Shown here piece by piece: positions 43,323-59,642 of a stretch of 64,000 nucleotides of DNA. The DNA lies in NCBI GenBank assembly GCA_018907035.1, contig JACCIC010000143.1, forward strand, positions 1-64,000, written 5' to 3'. A program made the translations under genes and the position numbers. The notes under the pieces were generated by a model, which worked only from the letters and a program-made list of their open reading frames with translations, searched no databases and was not told the DNA's origin. Each line of letters begins with the position of its first letter. Within the stretch, counting starts at the first letter, position 1. This DNA comes from Sycobia sp. Sy_11 (taxonomy: Eukaryota; Arthropoda; Insecta; Hymenoptera; Epichrysomallidae).

Positions 43323-44593
43323 CATCATAGATTATCGTGAATATCGAATTCTAATCTGGCATTCTTGGAGAGTATAACTTTCGTGTCCCTGCTTAAATGT
43401 CAATCTTATTGAATTGAAATAAATAACGCAAGTCAGAAAATCGATGGATTTTAATTCAAAGTCTTAATTTAAAGTACGAATGTGATGATTAAATTTATTA
43501 GCTCAGCTTCTAAATTCCATTTAATTTTTTACTTGTGTTTAAAATTCAATTAAACATAAACTTAATACATCAATTTTAAAGAGAGTCCAGTAATCTCCCA
43601 TGACATTTCCTACTAATTTTGTCATACACATTCAGTATTATGTAATTATAACGCATTTGTAGTTGTGAAATTCGCATGTAAATTAAATGGTAAAATAAAC
43701 CATCTGTAGCACACGAAACTTAAAATTCTTTGCAAACTTTCTCGCAGTGATATTAAATTTACATCTTGTAACCGCGTGTTCTTGCCTACAGATTGCAGAT
43801 CCCAAGGTACAAAGTCTTTTAGACGAAGATAAGCTCGACTCTCATAAGAAGCAATTTTAATCTGTTTTGAATAAATGTATATTTGAGGAAGATGCTCTGT
43901 TCAACTTTTATCCGAAACTAAAAACTTACAGAATTAAGTAAAACAGAAGTTTTATCAGGGAATTCTCTACTTATTGTTTAGCCTAATTCATTCAGATTTA
44001 ATTTTTTCTACGTTAATTTATATATTATAACCACGAGCAAATTAAATAAATATCAATGCAATGATTGAAATGATTAGCCAGGTGAACGCTTGGATATTTC
44101 TGCTCTGTTGATCGCTTAGGTGTTCTTTCATGCTCAACAATGCGAGTAGGAAGTGTGACACTAATATACGAATATATATTCGGTATCCAAGCCTACGAAA
44201 TATGACATGGATAGCGAATTCTAACATTTTTAATGCACCGATGACTATAGAGCGCGTTTTGCCAATCAGTAATAATCCCACTAGGTTTTACTATAGGTTT
44301 TCCTGCTCTAGAGGCAGAAATCTAAGTGAATAAGGAATAATTGGGGGCGGGTGGCTTTAAATTTATCTAAATGAAAACAGAAAAGAGATACAAAATATCT
44401 TGTACAAGAAATAAAAAAATATAAACGTTTTTAAAATATAAACATGGCATATATAAAAACTAATTTAAAAAATATATAAAAGTCAGCGATATATTTAATC
44501 TTATATTTATTATTTATTTTATGCCAAACGTTCGATAAATGTACAGAAAGTGGATTAAAAGCATAAAAGACCATATAAGAGATATACAATATA
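43323..44593. other. AT-rich sequence, nothing recognised
   Basis: No supported feature. A minus-strand frame of 79 codons at 44042-44281 is hydrophobic but without context. Confidence 0.45.
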
Positions 44594-46459
44594 GAAGATT
44601 AACATTCCATAGAAGATTAACATTTTTAATATTCTTTGTCTCCATATTAAATCATAGGCTTTTTCCAAGTCTAAACATACTGCAAGCAAGTGTTGTTTGT
44701 TAGCAAACGCGTCGCATATATTCGATTCTAGTGTAACTAGGCAATCTGTTGTTGAACATTTTTCTCTGAAACCGCTTTGTGCATTATTTAGTATATTATT
44801 TACTTCAAGATAGCGTTTAAGTCTTTTGTTTATAATTTTTTCTAATAACTTACATAGGCAGCAAGTTGATGATATTGGCCTGTAGTTGTCTTTGTTAGTT
44901 TTAATTTTTCCTGGCTTCAGTACTGAAACTACCGTGGCTAGCCTCCATCGGGGAATTTTTTATTAATCCAAATCATATTATAAATGTTCAATAGGTATTT
45001 AATTGCTACCATTGGTAATTTTTTAAGAAAGATATTTGGAATTTTATCAGGTTCTGGGCTCGTATTTTTACTTTCTTGTAAAACATTTTGGAGTTCTTGC
45101 AGTGTTATATTTACATTCATCGGGCTTTCGCGGTTATCGCTGTAATTTTCCATATCTAGTATCATTTGCATTTCTGCCTTTTGTTTATACTTCAGGAAAG
45201 TGTTATTGTAGTTATGGTCGCTCGAATTTTCAGCAAATGTTTGAGCTAGTGTATTAGCTATGTCTATGTGTTTATATATAATTTTATTATTGTCGATAAT
45301 AGCGGGGATTTGTGTTTGCCTATATTGCCCCTCTATAGCCTTTATTTTTCTCCATACATCTCTTATAGGCATATGATTATTGATTAAAGATAGAAACTCG
45401 ATCCATGAATTTTGTTTGCTACTCTTTATTATTCTTTTAGCGATGCCTTTATATTTTTTATATTCGATTCTGTGTTCTACCGTGTTTTTTTTTTAATTTA
45501 TTAAACGCTTTTTTATATTGCTTAATGGCTTTTTCACATGATTCATTCCACCATGGGTTATTTTTATGCTGTAGTTTTGTTTTTGTTCTTGGTATGCTAT
45601 TTTGAGCTGCTGCCAGTATCATCTCTGTGAATTTCTTTACAATATCATTTATGTTTATATTGCGGATACATGAATTTGAATTCTCATTAATACTATCGAT
45701 TTCAATAAGTTCTTTCGATTTGCTAGCTACAGTTTCAGAAAATTTGTTCCAATCAGCTTTGTGGAATTTCCACCTAGCTGTTATCAGCTCTAATGGTTCA
45801 TTTGATATATTAATATTAATATATATTGGGTAGTGATCGTTGCCGTGATGGTGATCTGCGGCTTGCGAATCAATTTTTATCGCCAAGTCTTTACGACACA
45901 GACTGAGGTCGATTGCACTAGTTTTACCACTGCTTATGTTAAAATAAGTGGGCGAGAGGTCATTGAGTAATACTAAATCGTAATCATTAATTAATTTTTC
46001 AACTATTCTACCTCTTTTATCAATTTCATTAGAACCCCATATTTTATTATGACTGTTAAAATCACCTACAACTACGAAAGGAGATGGTAGCTGCCTGATT
46101 AGTTCGTTTAGTGATTTTAGTTCTAGTTTTTTCCTGTTGCTTAGGTATACATTACATACGCATACAGTTCTATTCCCAAATATTATTTTAATGGCTATTG
46201 CTTCTAAATCGGTTTTTATTGGTATTTCTTCACTGTGGTATTTGGTACTTACTATTGTCGCTACACCTCCACTAGCTGATATGCAGTCCGTCCGGTTTTT
46301 ATTATAAGTCTCAAAATTTTTCATGTTAACTTTCTTGCTATTTTTGAGGTTGGTTTCCTGAAGGCATACTATATTACGATTACTTTCGGTTATTATTGCT
46401 TGTAGAGTTTCAAAATGAACGTTAAGCCCGTTTATATTCCATTGTAATATATTAGCCAT
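44594..46459 (-). pseudogene. LINE ORF2 endonuclease / partial reverse transcriptase
   Basis: From ATG 46459 an APE-type endonuclease is seen with its motifs WNINGLN, LQETNL (catalytic Glu), VVGDFNSHNKIWGS, IDLSLC and the His region ADHHHGNDHYPI. A frameshift lies in an A-run at about 45484-45493. The next piece (44938-45372 plus the codons before it) carries the start of the reverse transcriptase (NTSPEPDKIPN, then KKFP). A second frameshift near 44945 leads into WRLATVVSVLKPGK, YRPIS, GFRE and motif A (CLDLEKAYD). The palm motif with paired Asp is absent because the copy ends at about 44594. Confidence 0.85.
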
Positions 46460-46500
46460 TAGTTTATGTTTAATTAATAAATTATTTTGTACATATATGC

Positions 46501-47856
46501 TTATAGATGACCGCTTCTGTCGGCATCCAAAACACTATTTATTTCAGTTTGAATACATTTTATTAGACTAGTACATCTCCGTTTAATGCCGCCATCTCTA
46601 ACGTTCGGGTGTATTTCTTCATTAAGGAATTTGGAGAATTTTTCGAGGTCGTCTGTATGTTGTCTTATCACGTTAATAGGATTTTTGATACCTTTTGTAT
46701 TCTCTAATATACTTTTGAACTGTAAATAATTCATGAGTGTATTTCCTAGTTCTAAGTAGTTTTTCAAACTTATTAATTTTACATCTAAATTATCTTCAGT
46801 TTCCATAGATTTTTGTTCAGTTTCCATTAATGTAATCCCTCTTTCCTTATTTATTTTTTGTGATTGATTTTTTAATTCAAATGTTGTTTTCAGTTTCTCC
46901 TTTTTGGTTTTTTTCGTTAGGTTCATAGTAAATTCTTTATTAATATTTTTTTCAATCTCCGCATATGTTTCATTAGAACTAGTTTCCGAAAGCGTTCTCT
47001 TATTGTCACTAGTGTTTACGTTTTCACTTTCTGTTGGCATTAAGTGTGTATTGTCATTGTTTACATCTATCTTCGAAATATGATTGATGTGATTATCTTG
47101 TAGGGCCATTAATTGATTTTCTTCGGTTGGTTCTTGAATGTTTATTTTTTGTATGTCACTGATGTGATCTGTTTTGTTTAAGAGTATGTTAATTGGGCTG
47201 CTGAGATTATTATTACAGTTCTTTGCTATATGCCCCTCTAAATTACAATTAAAACATTTAAGTGTATCTGTACTGACATATATGTAATGATTGACTTTAT
47301 CATAATTAAATTTGAACATTTCCGGAATTTTAGCAAAATCTTCGGATTTAATATATACTGCTCTTCTGAAACTGGATACATGATTATATTCTTCTTTAGT
47401 AATTGTGGATTTTATTATAGTTACTGGAGATACTTTCTCAACTTTTAATGTTTCTAGAATGTTTTCAATTTCATAATTTGGTATATTCGGTGAAACGTTT
47501 GAGAATATTACTTTTTTTGTTTTTGAAATCAGGGGTCGAACTGTTACTCCATTCTCGTTAATAAATATGGATTTGTACTTATCTGTAACACTGGATACTA
47601 ATTCGTTGCTTGTTAAGTAGATGCATGTACGATTGTTGGAAATATGAGAGGCGAAAATTACATTTTTATGTTGCACTATATTCCCTATGGCGAACGTATA
47701 ATCCGTAAGATTTAATCCATCAATGCAATCTGAGATTAAGGCTTGATCTCGCTTTGGAAATAAATTCTTTTGCGCAGCTGTCGCAGAACTTGAGTTTTGA
47801 GCATAAAAGGTAGGTACTTCTTTTTGGGTATGATTTCTCTCTGCATTTGTATTCAT
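46501..47856 (-). CDS. LINE ORF1 nucleic-acid-binding protein
   Basis: An intact frame of 451 residues from ATG 47856 (MNTNAERNHTQKE). Residues about 70-190 look like the RRM-like/PRE-C2HC part of Jockey-type ORF1 proteins (VRPLISKTKKVIFSNV, AVYIKSEDFAKIPE). A zinc knuckle CFNCNLEGHIAKNC (C-x2-C-x4-H-x4-C) stands at 201-214. The C-terminal half is charged, Asn/Lys-rich, with a probable coiled coil. In such elements ORF1 coats the RNA and carries it to the nucleus. ORF2 begins 41 bases further on. It is still open although the element is dead. Confidence 0.8.
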   Translation of the reverse strand: MNTNAERNHTQKEVPTFYAQNSSSATAAQKNLFPKRDQALISDCIDGLNLTDYTFAIGNIVQHKNVIFASHISNNRTCIYLTSNELVSSVTDKYKSIFINENGVTVRPLISKTKKVIFSNVSPNIPNYEIENILETLKVEKVSPVTIIKSTITKEEYNHVSSFRRAVYIKSEDFAKIPEMFKFNYDKVNHYIYVSTDTLKCFNCNLEGHIAKNCNNNLSSPINILLNKTDHISDIQKINIQEPTEENQLMALQDNHINHISKIDVNNDNTHLMPTESENVNTSDNKRTLSETSSNETYAEIEKNINKEFTMNLTKKTKKEKLKTTFELKNQSQKINKERGITLMETEQKSMETEDNLDVKLISLKNYLELGNTLMNYLQFKSILENTKGIKNPINVIRQHTDDLEKFSKFLNEEIHPNVRDGGIKRRCTSLIKCIQTEINSVLDADRSGHL

Positions 47857-48016
47857 GATAGTAATTTTGATACCACGTGCTTAACAGCGGTGGTATCGGG
47901 ATATTTGTCTTGGATGATATCTCACTGTTTACTTTGCGGTTCTATTAGAGCGTATAGAATAAACACGTCTGCTCTCTACAGCTTTCTATTTAAGACTGTT
48001 CGGAAAAGTTGTGCAA

Positions 48017-48057
48017 GCATACTTACTGTGCATATAGCATACTTACTGTGCATATAG
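48017..48057. repeat. perfect 20-bp tandem duplication
   Basis: AGCATACTTACTGTGCATAT is present twice in a row just upstream of the LINE's 5' leader. It could be a duplication at the insertion site or part of a repeated LINE promoter. Confidence 0.8.
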
Positions 48058-49998
48058 GTCTCATGAAAATTCTAGACTACAGGCATATTCAGCGACGCGG
48101 CAAAATAAGAAGTATATGATGCCTTCTTATTTCAACTGCGCAATCTTCCACCAGAAAGTTTGAAAATTGTATTGCATTATCAGTAGTATAAAACATTTTA
48201 CAAGCGTTATAAAATACATATCTAAAAAGAGTTTAATTATTTTTCTATTAGTTATTATGAACGAATATGGGTGTCTTAAAAACATCTAGAAATGCAATAA
48301 TTTTGATGATAATGAATTTCTATAATAGAAGATAAGTTTTTCTCAGAGATATCACTGAATTTTTTTACCTTTTAAACCACATACTGAATAAAAAGAACAA
48401 AAAACCTATAATTAGGAGTATATGCTTAAACAAAAAAGAATCAAATAATATAGCAGCAAAATCAGAAATGCGCGAGCATTCTAACATCGCGTGCGAGAAA
48501 CTGCGATGCAACGACGAGCTGCCAGGAAAGGAAAACAGAGATGACTACAGAAGTGCAGACTGAGACAGAGAACCGGAACGAATTTTGTTCGCTGCGTCAG
48601 TCCAGCTAATTAACGTCGAGAGCACGCGGCGTGTAGACGAGCAGAGGGTGAAAAAAGGTAGAAGGGGCTAGAAGCGGAAAGATAGAAAGGAGCAGAGAAA
48701 ACGAAGAATAAACCGGAGCAAGCAAAAGAGAAAGAAACTGGGCTATTATTGATCGTTTAAAGTGCTACATAACGACCCTCGTTTACTAAATGAGATGGAG
48801 AGGACAGTTAACACCTTTTTATTTTCTCTTTCCTAAAGAATTTTTGTAAATACATATAGATTTTGAGGGGAATAGAATTTAATCACTGTTTATGATACGA
48901 CTGAAATAAATTATAGGACCGCGTCGAGATGCATTAAAAAATTTCTTAATTAATCAACATTGAGGATCAAAAGAGGCTGACAAATAATATGATAACGACG
49001 ACTAATGCAAATTTCTTTTTAAATTTCCACTGATTTAGGCAACGCATGCTATATGTTTCCTAGATTTCATTGAAATCGTACTCGTAGTATCAAAAGAAGC
49101 AGCAAGTCTGAGTATCATAAATAAAATACACATCTAACTATATGACCTTTAACTACCTGCTTTTTCTGAGAGAATAATAAAATATTGAAAAGAACTCAAG
49201 GCGAAATTACCGTAAAACATATTACGTTAGAATAATGAAAATTACAATAATGATCAAGAACTCAACTACATTAATGATGCTTTAATTATAGATATATATT
49301 TATTAAAAATTTATTGCGCAGCATTTATATTATATAATATATCAAATTATAAAATAAATTGTGAACAATAATAACAGGAGGATCAGTCTATTACTTATTT
49401 TTTGATACAACGACTGTCATCAGTGTCTCTCCAGTTTTTTTTTATTATCATTCTCGATATAAATTAGTAAGTTAAATTATAATTTGAAAAGTATTTAAAT
49501 CATAAAGTAAAGTCACTCAAGCCTTCCTAAAATGAATATTGCAAACCATTCCCACATAAATTAGATTATATAATATTTAAGATGCAATAAATGTCATTTT
49601 TCATTAAGAGTAAAGCTCAGACAATAGCTATTTTAAAATTTGAATATTCTCTTTAAAACGTTAAAACCTGCCCACCGTCCGAATAATAAAACAGTTTTAA
49701 CTTCTTAACTACTTGGATTGTTTTCTACTGAAAATTATTATTTCTAGTAACTGATATATAACATATGATATTTGAGGTCATAGAGAGATACAATTAGTAG
49801 TTTATGTCTTCAAATTATTCAACACAATTGTAATCATAAATTAAGTTCTTTGAACACTGGATCATGCTACTATTCTCTTTATGTATTCGAATAAAGGATC
49901 GTAGAGCATAACAATTGACGGGGGATTTATCACGCACCGGTTGAATGATCAAGGAACGTTGCACCTCTTCTCTCAATTCTCTTTGCTCACGCCATCGT

Positions 49999-50005
<7 letters not shown>
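48058..50005. other. AT-rich sequence with a GC-richer purine stretch, nothing recognised
   Basis: A less AT-rich purine-dominated stretch at about 48480-48740 (GAGCACGCGGCGTGTAGACG, then GAAAGGAG runs) is the only notable part. No coding exon is supported. Confidence 0.4.

Positions 50006-50056
<51 letters not shown>
50006..50056. repeat. (AT)n microsatellite
   Basis: Uninterrupted TA repeats. Confidence 0.9.
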
Positions 50057-50058
<2 letters not shown>

Positions 50059-50284
50059 CGCAGATAGAAGCACAATGCTATATAGATATCCATAAGGGTG
50101 GTTGTAAGCACTTGCGAATACGCCGGAAATATTGGAGGAGGAGAAATTACTAGATTATATCGATGCTGAAGCCGAAAGCGAGTTCTCAGTTCTTGGTTAT
50201 AACGGACGAACGATTCGAACTGTTCGAAGAATACTGATTGAAATTGAAATTCAAGCAGTGGTTTGTTCAATCGATAGTGCGTGC

Positions 50285-54716
<4,432 letters not shown>

Positions 54717-54770
<54 letters not shown>
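54717..54770. repeat. (AC)n microsatellite, target of the adjacent LINE
   Basis: About 27 AC units ending in ACACGTACGC, where the LINE begins. Confidence 0.9.
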
Positions 54771-54774
<4 letters not shown>

Positions 54775-54941
54775 ACGCCAGTGTGGAGTTTTGTTGCTTT
54801 CTCCCATCTGGCGCCTCCCCAGGATGTGGATAGGGGATGGCTCGCTACAATTTGTAGAGGGCACTGAGGAAATAAAATACTCAGGGCGGACAGAAAAAGC
54901 TAATAGGGAGGGCCTCCCGAACGTAAGGCCAATTATGACTA

Positions 54942-56312
54942 ATGTTTGGTATAAACAAGGATATACCCCAGGGAGCAACTCCGGCAAGACCGGTCAATCT
55001 CCTCACCGATTCCGATAGAGTGCAAGCCTCTATGGTCGATGGTAGCCCCTCGGATTCTGGGGAGGGCAAATCAAACATAATCATAGATAGTACACTGGGT
55101 ACTAAAGGAGATGCCATGATGGATCAAGAAACAACGGATCGAGAAATCTCCATCACGCGCAGAAACAATCACCTGGAGCGACTTGGTGAGAAGATCAGCC
55201 AATTGTTGGATTTTGTCAAAGATAGGCATAACGTACACAAGACCATTAAGGATCTTGCTCGTTCCATTAATGCCTCATATAAATGCATTAGTATGGCAGA
55301 GGATGATCTATTACAGTATCAACGTCCTGGTACACATGAAGTGGTGACTCAGACTACGCCGAGTCTACGCTCTGACACCAAACGAAGCGCAGCAGAAGCG
55401 ATGGTTTCCACTCCTAAAACCATAGGTGGCAAAAGGACGAAAGAACCACCATTGGGTTCAAGGAGACCACTAGAGTCGGTCGGAGTACCTACAGGTAAGT
55501 CTAAAGCCAAAGAAAATCAATGGCAGACCATCAAGCGTAAGAAGCCCAAAGGCAAAGATAAAGAATTATCTAGTACACGCAGGCTTAATGGACGAAATAG
55601 GCCTAACTCCATTTTGATTAAGGCCAATGAAGGAGTTACATACGCGGAGGTACTGCGACAAATAAAGAATGACCCCGAGTTATCTCATGTCAAGAATGAG
55701 GTTAACAGGATACGTAGAAATACAAGCGGTGCCCTTGTACTTCAGTTGGAACGGACAGCCAAAGATGCACATGAGTTGGCACGCATTGTTGAATTTAAGG
55801 TTGGCCATAGCGCATCCACTTCGGTCCTGAGTAATCTCATTACATTGGAGATTAAAAATATAGATGAGGTCACTTCAAAGGATGAAGTATTAGAGGCTCT
55901 GAGAACACACCTCGAGCTAAAGGAGACTAACCTACTAATTGCTCGTTCCTTGCGGCAAGCTTATGGGTGTACTCAGACGGCGGTGGTGTCTGTACCATAT
56001 AGCCACGCAGCTGAGCTACTACGTGTAGGGCATGTTCGAATTGGATGGGTCAGCTGCAGAGTTCGAAAAAAAACAGAAATAAAGCGCTGCTTCAGGTGTT
56101 GGCAGATTGGCCATTTAGCGTCCGTGTGCTCGGGCCCTGACAGAACTAAACTTTGCAGGCGCTGCGGTGGAAAAGACCATCTATCCAAGCTGTGTGTAAA
56201 CGGGCCCTGTTGTTTACTCTGTAAATGTGAAGGAAAAAAGGAGATTAACCATCCAGCATATAGCTATAAGTGCCCGATTACCGTGGAGTTTTTAAACAGA
56301 CATAAAACATGA
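54942..56312 (+). CDS. R1/Waldo LINE ORF1 (gag-like) protein
   Basis: An intact frame of 456 residues. The N-terminal third is polar and low in structure, followed by a basic region (about 160-225, KSKAKENQWQTIKRKKPKGK) and a conserved alpha/beta part around VTYAEVLRQIKNDPELS. Near the C terminus are the zinc knuckles: CFRCWQIGHLASVC at about 383-396, CRRCGGKDHLSKLC at about 406-419 and a third Cys/His cluster CCLLC...H...C. Three such knuckles are typical for ORF1 of the R1 clade and bind the element's RNA. The stop codon TGA (56310-56312) overlaps the ATG of ORF2. Confidence 0.88.
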   Translation: MFGINKDIPQGATPARPVNLLTDSDRVQASMVDGSPSDSGEGKSNIIIDSTLGTKGDAMMDQETTDREISITRRNNHLERLGEKISQLLDFVKDRHNVHKTIKDLARSINASYKCISMAEDDLLQYQRPGTHEVVTQTTPSLRSDTKRSAAEAMVSTPKTIGGKRTKEPPLGSRRPLESVGVPTGKSKAKENQWQTIKRKKPKGKDKELSSTRRLNGRNRPNSILIKANEGVTYAEVLRQIKNDPELSHVKNEVNRIRRNTSGALVLQLERTAKDAHELARIVEFKVGHSASTSVLSNLITLEIKNIDEVTSKDEVLEALRTHLELKETNLLIARSLRQAYGCTQTAVVSVPYSHAAELLRVGHVRIGWVSCRVRKKTEIKRCFRCWQIGHLASVCSGPDRTKLCRRCGGKDHLSKLCVNGPCCLLCKCEGKKEINHPAYSYKCPITVEFLNRHKT

Positions 56313-59311
56313 AAATACTCCAACTGAATACCAACCATTGCGTAGCAGCTCATGACCTGCTGAAACAGACAATAAAGGAGCTAAGAATAGACATTGCTGT
56401 AATCTCCGAACCATATTGTGACAGGGTCAGACCACAGCGCTGGATAAGTGACACAAGCAATAGAGCTGCCCTCTGGATTGGTCAAAATAGGCAGGTACTA
56501 AAGCAGTCGAGCCATCGGAGCGAATTGATATCCTGGGCTAAAATACAAGAAATATACGTCTTTAGTGTATATGCTCCTCCAAGCTTGACGGACAAGCAGT
56601 TTGAAATCCTTGTAGCTAAATTAGTTGATGAAGCCATGGACAAGAAACCATTATTAATCGGTGGCGATTTTAACGCGTGGTCCACAGCCTGGGGAAGCGC
56701 TTCAACAAATAACAGAGGTAGTATGCTGCTTGATGGCCTTAATTCTCTTCAACTCCACGTGGTTAATAAGGGATCTGAATCCACTTTCATTAGGGGTGAT
56801 AAACAATCAGTCATTGATGTAACATTCGCCAGTGATGACTTGATTCAGCGGATCCTTAATTGGAGAGTAAGCGACCTTTACACCCACAGTGATCATAGGG
56901 CGATCTTGTATGAGATTGCAGAGAAGAAAGTAAAGAACAAGTGCAATGAGTGGATGCCCACACGGAAATGGAACATCAGATCGCTAGACTGTGCAGTGTT
57001 CGACACTATAATATCAGAAGAGCGTTTAGAATATGGTGCACCAGGCCATCTGGCAAATGCACTCATGAAGCATATCTCTGAAGCATGTGATGCATCGATG
57101 ACTAGGACTAAGAGCGGATTTAAACATCGTCAATCTGTCTACTGGTGGACAAATGAAATTGCAGAATTGCGCAAACAATGTCATCGCGCACGTAGACTTG
57201 CCCGAAGAGCCCGCACCCATCGTGATACGTTTAATAGTTTATTTATAGAAGCACAGAGAGCGCTTGTCAAGGCCATTAAGGCAAGCAAGCGTCGATGCTG
57301 GCTTGAACTGTGTGCAGAGGCCAACAATGACTTATGGGGACGACCATACAAAACAGTCATGGCACGATTGAGTCGGGCACCAATAGAACCCACTAGCAAG
57401 GTATTGATTGATAAGATTGTTTCCGCTCTCTTTCCGAATGACACCCATGGGACTGTACTGCGCACGCAACACTCGGACGATATACCTCCTATAACAGAAA
57501 TGGAGCTACATAATGCTTACGCTAAGACTAGAGACAATGCTGCCCCTGGCCCTGATGGTATCCCTAATGCGGCAGTTAAGTTGGCGATACAGAAGAATCC
57601 AGCTATATTTCTAAAAGTATATAATACTTGTCTTCTTGAGGGTATTTTTCCTGATTGCTGGAAAACTCAAAGGTTAGTCCTGTTACCTAAGGGCAATAAG
57701 CCACTTAATGATCCTTCATCATACAGACCATTGTGTATGCTCGACACGGTAGGTAAAATATTTGAAAAAATAATATGTAGCCGACTGGAAGCATTCACTG
57801 AAGGATTGCACGGCTTATCCTCACGCCAATTTAGATTTCGGAAATCAAAATCAACAGTCGATGCCATTAAACTGGTAGTGTGTACCGCAAGAAATGCAAT
57901 CAGTGGTAACAGATGGAAAGGTGGCACTAAACAGTATTGTGCCATTGTCGCTCTAGATGTCAAGAATGCCTTTAATTCAGCGCGCTAATCTTCTATTATG
58001 AGTTCTCTTAAAGAGTTCGGAGTACCTGGTTATTTACAGAATGTCGTGGCCAGCTACTTTGAGAATAGGATAATATTATACCGAACGGATGAAGGCACTG
58101 TATCGCATAAGGTTACTGCGGGAGTCCCCCAGGGCTCAGTTATGGGACCTATATTGTGGAATATTATGTATGATGGCGTGTTGAGGATTCCACAACCGCC
58201 TGGTTCAATAACAGTAGGGTACGCCGACGATATCGCTCTAGTAGTGACGGCTAAGACCCTTGATGAACTTACTGAAAATGCCAATGAGGCAATTAGCAAC
58301 ATCAGTAGATGGATTAAGACGGCTGGTCTACAATTAGCGGAGCACAAGACAGAAGTAGTTCTTGTCAGCAGTCGTAAGAAGGTAGATAGTATTACTCTTA
58401 AAGTTGGTAGCTGCCGCATTAGTTCTGCGCCATCTTTACGATACTTGGGTGTCCAGCTTGATGCCAGGTTAAATTTCAAAGAACATCTAAAGATATCTGG
58501 CGAAAAAGCGCAACGAGTTTCAGCTGCCTTGTGTCGGCTCATGCCTAACATTGGTGGCCCACGTCCACCCCAGAGGAAACTATTAGCTTATGTTGTTAAT
58601 TCTGTCAGCATGTATGCAGCACCAATCTGGCATCATGCATGCGGAATTAAATCGTATTGTGAGTTGGCCATTGCGACCCGTCGTCGCTCCTGTATACATA
58701 TTATTAGTGGTTACAGGACGGTATCCACCGACGCAGCTGAGGTACTTGCCGGAATTCTTCCTTTCGATTTAGCTGCAGATGAACTGGCTAGGCTGCATAA
58801 CATATGTAAGGCCGCAGTGGATTCCCTACAAGGTGCTAAAAATGTGGAACGTCATCGTTCTATAGAAATATGGCAAAAACGATGGACCGATTCTAGCAAA
58901 GCCCGATGGACTTATCGTATCCTCCCAGACATACACAGATGGATCAACAGGAAACACGGGGAATTAGATTTCCACCTAACTCAGTTGTTGACTGGACATG
59001 ATTGTTTTAGGTCCTATTTCCACCGCTTTCACCTGGATAATAATGATCTCTGCCCCATCTGTCCGACTTTGGTCGAGGATGCTGAGCATATATTGGTGAG
59101 CTGCCCTCGTTTTAGAACACAACGTGAGCACTTGATGAACATCATCAATAAGCCAATAAGACCAGAGAGCATCCTATCAATAATGCTGGAATCTTCTGAA
59201 AACTGGAAGGCAGTAGCCAGTTTCGCAAAAGAGGTGATGACCAAACTGAGATATGCCGATAGAACTAGGCGAATGGCCCAGGATGAACCAGGCCAACTGA
59301 TCCTATTTTAA
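56309..59311 (+). pseudogene. R1/Waldo LINE ORF2 endonuclease-reverse transcriptase with one in-frame stop
   Basis: The frame starts at ATG 56309 inside the ORF1 stop (ATGA) and has 1000 codons, interrupted only by TAA at 57986-57988 (codon 560). The APE-type endonuclease comes first, with its motifs LQLNTNH, ISEPY, IGGDFNAWSTAWGS, IDVTF and THSDHRAI. The reverse transcriptase follows: APGPDGIPN, YRPLCMLDTVGKIFEKII, motif A VALDVKNAFNSA, GVPQGSVMGP and the catalytic YADD (about 58220). A C-terminal zinc finger CPICP...H...C (about 59052-59104) completes the R1 plan. The stop lies eight residues after motif A and would remove the catalytic centre, so without readthrough the copy is inactive. 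Confidence 0.9.
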
Positions 59312-59547
59312 GATACAGAGGACGAACACCGAACCCCTGATCACCTGTGTGGATTGGGGAAGTAGGATAGTGTCATAAGAAGAGGAGTCGTATAGGCTAA
59401 TTAACAGCCCCGCCGAAGTAATATTCCCGGATAGTTCCGGCGGGATGCTGGTTTCGAGAGGCCACTAGTGCACAGCTTGCTCTGCTTACGCCTAATAAAA
59501 AAAAAAAAAAAAAAAAAAAAAAACACGTACGCACGCGCGCGCGAATA

Positions 59548-59603
59548 TAGATAGAGAGAGAAAGAGAGAGAGGGAGAGGGAGAGAGAGATGGAGAGAGAG
59601 AGA

Positions 59604-59640
<37 letters not shown>
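59548..59640. repeat. (AG)n microsatellite
   Basis: Follows the 3' target duplication and a short CGCGCG stretch. It has interruptions of the AAAGAGAGAGAGGGAGAGG type. Confidence 0.9.

Positions 59641-59642
<2 letters not shown>

Larger units (their letters stand above)
44594..47960 (-). mobile_element. Jockey-like non-LTR retrotransposon, lacking its 3' half
   Basis: On the minus strand a leader (about 47960-47857) is followed by ORF1 (47856-46501) and ORF2 (46459 to about 44594). The 3' end breaks off inside the reverse transcriptase at a short direct repeat (AGAAGATTAACATT twice, 44597-44626). No poly(A) tail or 3' UTR is present. LINE copies are normally cut at the 5' end, so this one was shortened after insertion or by an unusual event. 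Confidence 0.85.
54779..59523 (+). mobile_element. R1-clade (Waldo-like) non-LTR retrotransposon, nearly full length
   Basis: The element lies between two copies of ACACGTACGC (54769-54778 and 59523-59532), a 10-bp target duplication at the edge of an (AC)n tract. It has a 5' leader of about 160 bases, ORF1, ORF2 overlapping by four bases, a 3' UTR of about 185 bases and a poly(A) tail (59497-59523). Waldo-type R1 elements of insects are known to insert in ACAY microsatellites, so target and clade agree. Only one disabling change is seen, a stop in ORF2, and the target duplication is perfect, so the insertion is recent. Confidence 0.9.
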
